A stretch of 64,000 nt of DNA from Hormiphora californensis (Eukaryota; Ctenophora; Tentaculata; Cydippida; Pleurobrachiidae), in the NCBI GenBank assembly GCA_020137815.1, contig CM035354.1:5267423-5331422 (forward strand), written 5' to 3'. Below the pieces are notes generated by a model that was not told where the DNA came from, did no database searches, and saw only the letters and a list, made by a program, of their open reading frames with translations. Numbering within the stretch: the first letter of the stretch is position 1; each line of letters begins with the position of its first letter. Positions 11,501 through 64,000 of this stretch are shown here, one piece after another. The position numbers and the translations under genes were made by a program.

Positions 11501-11572
11501 CCTTGAAATGAGTTCAACTGAAGTTCCAATGGTTCCAGTAGCAGGCTTATATCCGGCAGCACCATCAGCCAT
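8550..11572 (-). CDS. Short Argonaute-like protein (L2-MID-PIWI), likely slicer-dead
   Basis: Three exons join in frame: 11572-10348, 9005-8885 and 8700-8550 (1225+121+151 nt), giving 498 aa. Residues ~30-75 match the Argonaute L2 linker (GRVLPSL, GTWRMQNF); ~100-205 form a MID domain; ~225-490 a PIWI domain (TLIFGAQLTH, PSIATVVG, HDDSKFT, VIEFPAPIKYA). The 5'-phosphate pocket pattern of MID is kept: Y150, K155, Q165 (TQC) and K198/K202 in KTNLKMGG. Catalytic positions are not: the first Asp (GADVTH in human AGO2) is Q232 and the His (YAH) is T461. D311 in YYWDP may be the remaining Asp. No N or PAZ domain is encoded. Only 1.5 kb, largely repeat and AT-rich DNA, separates it from the DIP2 3' end on the same strand. 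An upstream in-frame ATG (11677) is possible but adds a Leu/Ser/Phe-rich stretch crossing a splice-like site. Confidence 0.85.
9043..9107. mobile_element. GGCGCC-ended mini inverted-repeat element, copy 1
   Basis: TGTCTGGCGGCGCCAGACC and its inverted partner CGGCGCCAGACAG enclose a core with CTGAGCGCAAATCAAAT read on the minus strand. The same arrangement occurs at 16217-16290 and, partly, at 12066-12145. Confidence 0.65.
9308..9443. repeat. Near-perfect ~135-bp hairpin
   Basis: ATTTGGATTTCTAGACATCA and onward pairs with the complementary 3' half. The inner arm TTGGTAACATAGACACCTGG-CGCG is perfect around a GGGGT loop. It could be a mini-element or a hairpin RNA source; sequence alone does not decide. 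Confidence 0.85.
9801..9826. repeat. Interstitial (TTAGGG)4 run
   Basis: Four telomere-like TTAGGG units inside the TA-flanked element. Too short and too internal to be a telomere. Confidence 0.85.
9931..10279. mobile_element. Nested fold-back MITE with 8-bp TSD
   Basis: A near-complete ~349-bp palindrome: left TCTGACTGTGGTCTGG... pairs with right ...CAGACCACAGTCAGA, and the inner arms pair through CCCGATAAGATAGAAAGCTA and its complement. It is flanked by TATCTAGT at 9923-9930 and 10280-10287, an 8-bp duplication created by insertion into the terminal repeat of the outer element. An 8-bp duplication fits hAT-type transposition, but the terminal bases are not enough to assign it. Confidence 0.85.
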
Positions 11573-11763
11573 AGTTTGTTTCAGTGTTTGAGGGTAGAAA
11601 ACACTGAAACTAAAAAAACAAAGAGGTGGCTTCTTACTCAACAACACCAATGATAAGGAGGTGTACGCTGTCAACATATTTATCCGCAGAAAAGTTTTTC
11701 AGTTGTAAGGTTTAAGTCATGCAACTTGAAGCCAACCGACCTCTGTCTCGTGGCGCCAGACCC

Positions 11764-11849
<86 letters not shown>

Positions 11850-11860
11850 AAGACAGACAA

Positions 11861-11913
<53 letters not shown>

Positions 11914-12041
11914 ACAGAACAGAACAGAACAGAACAGACAGACAGAACAGAACAGAACAGAACAGAACAGAACAGAACAGAACAGAACAGAACAGAACAG
12001 AACAGAACAGAACAGAACAGAACAGAACAGAACAGAACAGA
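11764..12041. repeat. Compound (GACA)n-(GAACA)n array
   Basis: Tetranucleotide GACA (about 11764-11912, a few variants) passes into pentanucleotide AACAG/GAACA (about 11912-12041), with a short GACA interruption near 11937. It is sited immediately next to GTGGCGCCAGACCCGACAG, the end of a GGCGCC mini-element, suggesting that the element's GACAGAC end seeded the expansion. Confidence 0.95.
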
Positions 12042-12052
12042 CACTTTTGTCT

Positions 12053-12172
12053 ATGTTGAACCAAGGCTATGGCGCCGCGACCCCACCTGAGCGCACTGTC
12101 GCGCTCCAATTTGAGAATCAAATGGGGTATGGTGACGCCATGCAGAACCAACCGATACAACCTTGGTTCAAC
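12053..12172. mobile_element. GGCGCC mini-element, copy 2
   Basis: An outer inverted repeat GTTGAACCAAGG / CCTTGGTTCAAC encloses GGCGCCGCGACCCC, CTGAGCGCACTGTCGCG and GAATCAAATGGGG. These are core segments shared with the copies at 9043 and 16217. Confidence 0.6.
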
Positions 12173-13065
12173 CATTACCAAGGCAACCGATACAAAAGAA
12201 AACAAGTCTCATAACTGGGAAGAAATAATTCGTTAACTTAACTAACACAGCTTAATACAAACAGATATATTTCTCCTCTCACACGTCTATAACACCTCTC
12301 GTGCACTACTGGATGCACCAGATCTAACCAATGATGGCATAGTTTTAATTTTGTAAAAATAAACTGCATTAACGCGTAGTGTTACAAAAAATCCTAGAAC
12401 TCAGTCGACACACACAGATATATAGCTGAACAAGCATTTTATCACCAGAGAGATATATATTTTCAGGTTAATAAAGGGGTTGTATAATCAACAAAAACAT
12501 GACTAAAATTCTCTAAAAATGATATACGTTTTAAAAAAGAATTGAGAGAAGAATTATCCACTGGTTCTTTATGAACGTATGTGTGTGTCTCAAACTACTG
12601 AGCACTAATCGGAACACATTGTCATAACACATTTACAAAAGTTTTATAATAAAAGAGACCGCACGGTATATATTGTTATCAGTATTACCGTATTATAATT
12701 ATTATGACTATTTACAGTTGTATACAAAACTTGTGGATAAAATTTACCACGCACGATATATATAATAACCTTGTCTTCTTCAGATATCGACATCCCTCAC
12801 TTTATATTTAATAGAAGCAGAAAGAGTGAATCAAATCGAGGAGGAAATGGGTAATTCCAATCTTCATTCGATATGGTACCATCCTTCATTGACTCCAGCT
12901 CCCATCTCTGTGAAGTATAAACTAAACAACTTACAACACTCGCTCAAAGCGTCTTTTTGTCTCTCTCGCTGCCACTTGCATAATATCATCATTGTCCCTC
13001 GCGTGATATATCATTGGTCAAATCACATGGCCTGCTATATTGTAACTACAACGTGTGTTGGACCC

Positions 13066-57091
<44,026 letters not shown>

Positions 57092-57639
57092 GATTTATAG
57101 CCCCTTACTTCCAAAGTATAGTTTTACATCCTATAGGAGATTATTAGGATCATTTTGAAGCATAGATCTATGATATTTAGCATAAAAACAGGAGGTTAGG
57201 CGCGAAAAAGAAGTTGAATAACAAAAAAGTCAAAACTTCTGAATTTTAAGATTCTTATTTTTATAAATTTTAAAGTGCGCGTCGGGAAGCGCGTCGCACT
57301 TTCTGTTTTGCGCGCAACTGCGCGGCGTAAATTCGGAAAACTTTTAAAAAATCAAATTTCAGCTTCCACAAAACTTGATTTTTTAAAGATTTTTGAGAAA
57401 TTTTGCCCGTTTTGGAGCCAACAAAATCTCCGTCAACACTCAATTCTGAGACATTAAATACATCAAGTTAGTCATTATTTTGAAAATTTGGCCGTTAGAA
57501 CGCCATCTGGCTACTTATTTTGACGACTCAATTTTCACCATTCCCCCTGTTGGCTGTTGACTGGAGTTTCCCACTTCCCCTTCCCAGTCATGTAAATGAA
57601 CCACTTACGCATTGAGTTTGACTCCTAAAAAATACAACT
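57092..57639. promoter_or_regulatory. Divergent promoter region of DIP2 and SEH1
   Basis: 548 bp separate the DIP2 start codon (minus) and the SEH1 start codon (plus), so the two probably share a bidirectional promoter. A GC/CpG-rich patch at ~57277-57330 (GCGCGTCGGGAAGCGCGTCG), inside otherwise AT-rich sequence, includes a small palindrome AAAGTGCG...CGCACTTT. No TATA box position is convincing. Confidence 0.6.
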
Positions 57640-60600
57640 ATGCTCTCGAATGAGCTTTTGAGTGTCCTGAGTACTGATCCAAAACGAAGTAAGTGTGGGA
57701 ACTGACTCATTGGGTATACTGTTTCTATTCCGAAGGTTCGGATTATCAGGAATCATGACAACTTGTGCTACCAGGTCATGAGGACACAATTCACGATATT
57801 CAGTTCAACTGGTTTGGAGATATGATGGCAACATGTTCCTCCGATCACAAGGTAAAGAAACACAACCCACCTACCATATTTGAGACATCACCCGTTTGAG
57901 ACATCACCTGTTTGAGACATCACCCGTTTGAGACATCACCCTCACTCTCAGGTTAAGATATGGAAGAAGATTGGTGACATGTGGTCGGTGGTCAAAGAGC
58001 TACCGGGTCACATAGCACCGGGTCATATAGCACCAGTTTGGAGAATGTCCTGGGCACACCCTGATTATGGGGTGTTACTGGCGACCTGTAGTATGGACAG
58101 TAGAGCAATTATCTGGCGTATGGTACGTGCATAATAGCTTGATCGTGTATAGGAGAGAGAGAGAGAGAGAGAGAGATATTTGCACCTGTCCTTATAATTG
58201 TGATATCTTTGCAGGCCAATGATGATGTGACGGAGTGGACTAAGAAGGTTCTGATGGACAGCGTTACACCTGTTATAGATGTGAAGTTTGCACCACGGAC
58301 CTGGTCCTCTGCTGATATGAGCCCTGGAAAACCAGGTACAGATTCTTTCTTGGAATGGATGGCTGATAATTATATAGAACTTTTGGTACTTTTGCCTAAC
58401 ACAAAATCTATCCCCGTATAATTCCCAGATTATATAATTGTATAATTCTACAGACATGTTACGTAACCCATGTCTAAGCTACACCCCTTCTAATTCCCAG
58501 ATATGTTGTTACTGGCGACGTGTTGTGATAAAGCAGTTTTCTTCTATATTGTAGAGCCTAACCCGCACCTGAATGACACAGACGGCAATCGTCTCTCACA
58601 ATACACGGTACTCAGATTCTCTGTACTTTCAAATCTTTCTTTTTGTCATGTGGGTTTTTACTCAAACGAAGATTACAAGGCGACATGTCTACCGCACCCA
58701 ATGTTTCCTATTTTCTCCTTGTCCCTTTCCCCTCACAATTGTTCCCATTTCCCTTACAATTGTTCCCTTTCCCCTCACAATTGTTCCCATTTCCCTTACA
58801 ATTGTTCCCTTTCCCCTCACAATTGTTCCCTGTTCCCTAGATAGAGGAACATGCTGGTAACATCTCGTGTTTAGCATGGAACTCCCTCTCAGACTTCTCT
58901 CAGCTTGTGCTGGCTGTGGGCTTCTCAAGTGACAAGGGGCTCTCACGAATTGATCTTTACTCTTTTGAGGATAGTCCTACACCTAACTCGGTATACTAAG
59001 TTTTACCGGGGGACATTTGGTGTCAATATTTCACTACTTTTCTATTCATCAATACTTATTACAGGACCAAGTATCGAAGAACAAGACTAGGATTATGACA
59101 CTTCGTCTAAATAGCAAGCTCCAGCACATGGCATTCCGGCCTAATAACGGCTCTAGAAGAAACGTCCTCGCTGTAGCCACGGAGCACAAATTATTGGTCT
59201 ACAAGCTATACAGTGATGTAAGCAGAAATATTTCTTATATTATACATACAGCTTAGCATTCATTATTAATTATGTATCTAGAAATGTTTAGCCTATTTTT
59301 ATACGTGTTTTACTAAGCAGAGCTAGGTATTCATTAGTCGTTTATTCTTCGGATTTTAGCTTGTTTTACATGTCCTCTCTCACATTAGTTTTCTAAAGAC
59401 CTACTGCAACTGCGATATTAGAAATGACGTACTAAGTCTGCTGCTGATAAATAGACAGATCCTGTCTGGTACTAGTGACTAGTCTGTATCATATCCAACC
59501 AGTGAGATCATAGTTCAATATTGCTAAGTTAACTTTCACCCAGATCTTTCTTTTTCGACCGTTGTAATTCTTTTTTATTAGACCTGATATTTTACCGTTT
59601 ATGTCTATTTCACTGATGCCTGGTCCACTTTGCTAAAATCTCTAACTTGTCAGTCCCCTCAGGCCTCATTCCCCTAATCCATTCCCCACTCTTTACTCCC
59701 CCACAGGAAGAGATACCACCTGAGTCAGATGGGGTTGAATCCTTCAAGGATGACGTCAAGCAGGTCAGCTGGGACATATTTGGTACCCAGATACTCACCA
59801 TGTTCTCCAATGGGACCCTGAAAACCTTCTCTTGGAAGTAAGTCATCTTTCTACTTGTTGTATGTTCTAACCGGGGGGGGGGGTTAGAGAGGGCTCATTC
59901 CTTGCTCAGGTGTGAAACACCTACCAAGGGAAAGTGAGGGTTACCTAGCTACCAGTCTCTCTCCCACCTACTAAGTAACCAGATTATAGGTAAAATTATG
60001 TAATGTGAGGGGAAGTGTTAGCTGTATAGGTAGAGAGATAGGGAATAGGATCAGAAAGCGATCAGTTATAAATAGCAGAAATATATGCTGTAATCTGTAA
60101 TATAATAGCACTGCAATATGGAGGAGAGGGAAAGTTGATGGAGGGAAAAAAGGAAATATATATGATAAACTGGGTCGTTCTGGCACTGGCGGTGTTAGTG
60201 GTCGAATTACAAAAGTTGACACGCTGTTACGAACCCACAATTCATATGTCTTTGTGACAATATTACTATTACAGTGAACCACAATACAGCCCCCCTCTTG
60301 GTGTTCATGATACTTGTATACATTTCTCTCTTTTGTTCACAACCTCATGTTGTAATTAGAATACCAAGAGAGAAATGTAGAAATGCTATCACGTTGAATA
60401 AAGATTTCAGGAAATTGCAAAAATAACTAAAAAAGTAAAGAGAATAACTCATTTTATATGCCGCTGTCATGTGATCCTAGCATTTGCATAATTCATCATC
60501 TCTCTCGCTTTGTGAACTCTGTCATTATTCTTGTTGACAGCTATACATCACCATGTGCATGATGTACTCTCTCAGAGTACATTGTTGACCGAACATATAC

Positions 60601-61164
60601 TGCACTATTACACGCATGCATCCCTTTAAATACGCTGCTGTCTGTGTCTTTTGAATTAAGAACTCCAATTTCATACACCAGTGTTAGGTAGAAATTTATA
60701 ATTTTGAGTCAGGGCCAACCAGTGCTTGGTATTACTCAAAAGAAGAGCTCCCTGCCGGGTTAATGACTGGACTGTAATTATATGCTCTCTAGAGGCCAGT
60801 CTTGTCGACTTACCGCATTACTAAACCCATGATGAATGCCACGCCCTTTACTGTTTACTGGGTTGGGAGAGAGTTTCGAGTCAGTGCAGTAACTTAGTCT
60901 GGAGCAGTCCTATAAATCACTTCTCTAATACTCACATGTAGGCTACTTTTGGAAATACTTTTGCCTGTCTTATATATTGACAATCTGTACTGTGAGGATT
61001 TCTGCAAGCCCCCCCCCTCTCCCAACTTTGCTCCTCTCTTATTCTGTTAATTAATTAATGTTAATTAATTATTAATTGCTCTACTCAGGTATAAACCACA
61101 ACGACAGTGGGCCAGTAGGGAGCTGGTATCCCGCAAAGAGCTCGACCAATGTATACGGGACTAG
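57640..61164 (+). CDS. SEH1: Nucleoporin SEH1 (WD40), Nup107-160 / GATOR2 component
   Basis: Nine exons join in frame (57640-57688, 57775-57851, 57952-58122, 58215-58335, 58501-58607, 58841-58990, 59065-59217, 59707-59837, 61089-61164), giving 344 aa. It is a WD40 propeller of the Sec13/Seh1 type. SEH1 blocks: [102 protein letters not shown] and [20 protein letters not shown]. In other animals SEH1 works in the nuclear-pore Y complex and in GATOR2 (mTORC1 amino-acid signalling). It has an in-frame 5-aa duplication ([10 protein letters not shown]). The last intron (59838-61088) is the longest and holds no recognised gene. Confidence 0.93.
57877..57942 (+). repeat. 20-bp tandem repeat in SEH1 intron 2
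   Basis: Four copies of TTTGAGACATCACCCG-like units just before the exon 3 acceptor. Confidence 0.85.
58728..58838 (+). repeat. Pyrimidine-rich tandem repeat in SEH1 intron 5
   Basis: Five alternating copies of CCCCTCACAATTGTTCCC and CCCTTACAATTGTTCCC (higher-order unit ~42 bp), running directly into the exon 6 acceptor TTCCCTAG. Confidence 0.9.
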
Positions 61165-61403
61165 GGGGACACGTGACAAGTCATCTAGGGGGACTGGAGA
61201 GGAGCTGTGTTACTATGTACCAGGAGACGACTAGAATCCTAGAGAGATCATGTGTATGTGTGACAAATATACAGTGGGAGACCACGTGATAAACACTACA
61301 CACTGATCACGTGTCGAGTATAAGACCTGAAGGTTGGACACGTGGTTATGTGTTGTCGTGGATAGCATGATGCTCTTCTCACAACATGGTACTGAGTAAG
61401 CAG

Positions 61404-61512
<109 letters not shown>

Positions 61513-62006
61513 TTTTACTTTTCTCCCTCTTTACTTTTCTTTTTCTCTCTCGCTCTTTCTCAAGTATACGTGGGGTATCTTTTTAATTTGTTTGTTGTGT
61601 ATGAACGTTGAAATTGACCGGTTTTGTTCAATATTTCTCGTTTTTTTCTCTTTCTCTTACGTCCCGCTTACACATCAGTCATCAGATGACACAAATACTT
61701 TTTGGTCCAATTATCTAATTTAATAATTTCTTGAAATGAACAATAGTGAACTTCTTTTTTATAACAGACAGAATGTTCCCACCCACAGGAACCGTGACGA
61801 AGGATCGTTTAAATTTGATCGTTTAGCCCAGGTTAAACATTTCCTGATTTTTCTAATCACGGCCATGATAATTTGTTCCATGGAATTGGTCACAGTGGTT
61901 GACTGTGTAATTAATTTTCTGAACTGCAATTTCGACATTGCGTTGTTAAGCCATTTAGTTAATGTTTTCGGCATTTTAATGCTCCCTTTAATTTAATAGC
62001 CCTGCT

Positions 62007-62693
62007 TTTTAAGTTAACTAATGCATATCCAAAAGTGTCTGTAGCTATTTGGGTGATGTTCTGACAATCCAATCACGAGTTATGACCAAAAAACAGTCAA
62101 AAAAGACGTTTTAAAGTGACAAAAAGGAGGACCTGAACACAGCCCTTATATGAAGGGTTGGGGCTATGAAACTTCTTGAGTGGACAGAGAATCGTCCAAA
62201 TTTGCAGTGTCAACTTTGGAATAGTTTCTATCTTTTGTAGTTATCTAATTAGAGCCGTTGAAACATGTGAGACGATCTGCAAAACAGGGTTATTTGGTAC
62301 TGTTTCCACCCCATATTGCTTGCTCTCACCGCTTGTATGCTTTAATCTGCTCTCTAATTGGGTAAATCTCGTCAAGTGATCACTTCACAAGCAAAAATAC
62401 ACAGTATTAGAGGCCCCTACAGCATCTTCTCACATGTTTAAACAGCTCTAATGAGATAACTACAAAAGATAGAAACTATTCCAAAGTTGACACTGCAAAT
62501 TTGGACGATTCTCTGTCCACTCAAGAAGTTTCATAGCCCCAACCCTTCATATAAGGGCTGTGTTCAGGTCCTCCTTTTTGTCACTTTAAAACGTCTTTTT
62601 TGACTGTTTTTTGGTCATAACTTGTGATTGGATTGTCAGAACATCACCCAAATAGCTACAGACACTTTTGGATATGCATTAGTTAACTTAAAA
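62007..62693. mobile_element. Fold-back element 5' of the ZIP gene
   Basis: TTTTAAGTTAACTAATGCAT at the left end pairs with its complement at the right end. Arms of ~260 bp are nearly identical (62007-62270 and 62431-62693) around a ~160-base centre. No target duplication is evident. It ends ~136 bp before the ZIP start codon, so it may lie in the promoter. Confidence 0.85.
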
Positions 62694-62828
62694 CCGGTTT
62701 CAAGATGATCCAAGCACTCCTTCCGTGGGCACGACCGCGCACCAATAGTGTTCCTAACTATTTTATAACCCACTACCCCATTTTGAATTACTCGTTTTGT
62801 TAACCATATCGCCAGTTTTAGGTTTAGT

Positions 62829-64000
62829 ATGGGCGAGGGTGAGCTATTTATTGATGATGATCATCTACTGGAAGAATTACAGGTACAACATCATAATTGT
62901 TCTCACTATTTCACAGACAAGTGTCCGATTTCAGTTTCAATTGTCCGATTTTTAGTTTCGAACTCTAAAGGTTTGTTCCTGTTTCAGAATATTAATTCCA
63001 GTGCCCACCACGGTGAGGAGGAAGGTGGAGATGAGCTATTGTCAGCACACCACATTCTAACTGTCAAGTGTGTCGGGATCTTCGTTATGATGGGTATGAA
63101 TTATTGCCAATTTACATAAAACACATCCCTTGGAATACTGTTATTCTAAGTTCTAACCCTCATTTTCAAAATTTGTGGGTGCTGTAAGAGAGATTCGATC
63201 AATGTAATGCTGGTGCTAATACCTAACTCCTCTTTGATCAGCCCTAACGACACTGTTCTGTTTGCTGCCCTACAAAACGTACTCCTGTGAACACAGACAG
63301 CGACTGATATCCTTCGCAAACTGCTTTGGAGGAGGAGTTCTATTTGGAACTATCTTTTTACATCTCATCCCTGAGGTAGCTGTAGGGTGATTGAGGGATT
63401 TGAATTGTCAGACAGTGTTATTATGATAGAGATATACTAATGATGTCTGATGATATAGTGATACTAATGACCTGTGTATTATATTTGTAGGTTTCTGTTC
63501 AAATGAACGAGTACCAGCTGATGACGGAGCGAACCTTTCCCATCCCACTTGCTGAGACATTAGAGGTAGGAGAGAGAAGGAAAATTAGGGATTCTACTTA
63601 GGGATGTTTAATTTCTTTGTGCAATGGAAATGGCCTTGACGTCAGGTTGACGTCACAATGTTTAGAAGAAAGTTCCGCCCACTCCTCTATTTGAGTGGCT
63701 ATTTATAATTGGCTAAACTATTAGCATGATACCCAGCTTTAACCGATACCCCATCAGGTTCTAGGATTCTGTCTGATTCTCTTCCTGGAAACTTTATTCG
63801 ACGAGTTATCTGTTAGAAAACTAAGAAAGGGAATGTTCGCTGACGACTGTGAAAAGTGTGAAGAGAACCATAATAATCTCCACGTGTTACAGAATGTTAA
63901 TCCCACTGAGTGTGAGGCATCCCAACCGGTTAGTATAGCTTCTGAGAAATTGTTCAGACAGAGAATGACAAATTCTGATAAATCTACCATTGAACTCTTT
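62829..64000 (+). CDS. ZIP-family (SLC39A) zinc transporter, N-terminal part
   Basis: Exons 62829-62882, 62988-63093, 63242-63375, 63491-63565 and 63758 to the window end join in frame. The start is MGEGELFIDDDHLLEELQ, then an acidic/His segment (SSAHHGEEEGGDELLSAHH), TM1 (ILTVKCVGIFVMMGALTTLF) and the ZIP signature RLISFANCFGGGVLFGTIFL-HLIPE, typical of the ZIP1/2/3 group (plasma-membrane zinc import). Next come TM3 (VLGFCLILFLETLFDEL) and the start of the variable cytosolic loop (CEKCEENHNN). The rest is beyond the window. The first exon is inferred from the ATG and the CAG|GTACAA donor and is the least certain part. Confidence 0.88.

Larger units (their letters stand above)
11573..13065. 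other. Spacer between Argonaute-like gene and DIP2 3' end
   Basis: Contains the compound array at 11764-12041, a GGCGCC mini-element at about 12053-12172 and AT-rich sequence (12200-12830). I found no PAZ- or N-domain coding exon on the minus strand. The DIP2 3' UTR must lie at its right end. Confidence 0.6.

Noticed and set aside
11680-12214. Several overlapping frames of Cys/Ser/Leu/Val or Thr/Asp/Arg/Gln repeats
   Set aside because: By-products of GACA/GAACA repeats on both strands.

Overview
The window is animal nuclear DNA. Its genes are spliced, with GT..AG introns of roughly 50 bp to several kb. It carries animal-type genes (DIP2, the nucleoporin SEH1, a ZIP zinc transporter, a rhodopsin-like receptor, a Ral-like GTPase) and many (CT)n/(GA)n microsatellites. 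Fold-back (inverted-repeat) elements are very dense. A non-bilaterian animal such as a sponge would fit, but that is inference; nothing here fixes the taxon.

Layout. 1-3752: a fold-back element with ~420-bp terminal inverted repeats and inner arms made of a 32-bp minisatellite. 4113-5600: RPS17 and RPLP2 in tandem on the minus strand. 6804-7312: a small element with 6-bp target-site duplications. 7661-8330: a compound 4-mer/7-mer array. 8550-11572 (minus): a three-exon Argonaute-like gene with only L2/MID/PIWI regions and a damaged slicer site. 13066-57091 (minus): one DIP2 gene of about 44 kb, with two adenylate-forming domains and at least 28 well-supported exons.

DIP2 introns host other genes and repeats. 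These include a GPCR-like gene on the opposite strand (20666-21873), an intronless Ral-like GTPase (41039-41659), a 3.1-kb element (24962-28101), a 1.17-kb palindrome (29198-30366) and a 1.57-kb palindrome (34166-35734). Exon phases suggest a mutually exclusive exon pair and two frame-neutral cassette exons. About 39.1-40.4 kb and 50.6-53.9 kb look like poor base calls, and part of the DIP2 5' region (47.99-56.70 kb) cannot be joined in frame.

On the right, SEH1 (57640-61164, plus) starts 548 bp from the DIP2 start codon, a divergent promoter arrangement. A further fold-back repeat (62007-62693) precedes a ZIP-family gene that runs off the window end.

The genes do not form one pathway. The most notable pieces are the short, probably slicer-dead Argonaute-like protein, the many long hairpins that could be sources of double-stranded RNA, and the unusual fold-back minisatellite element. 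Any functional link between the first two is speculation.
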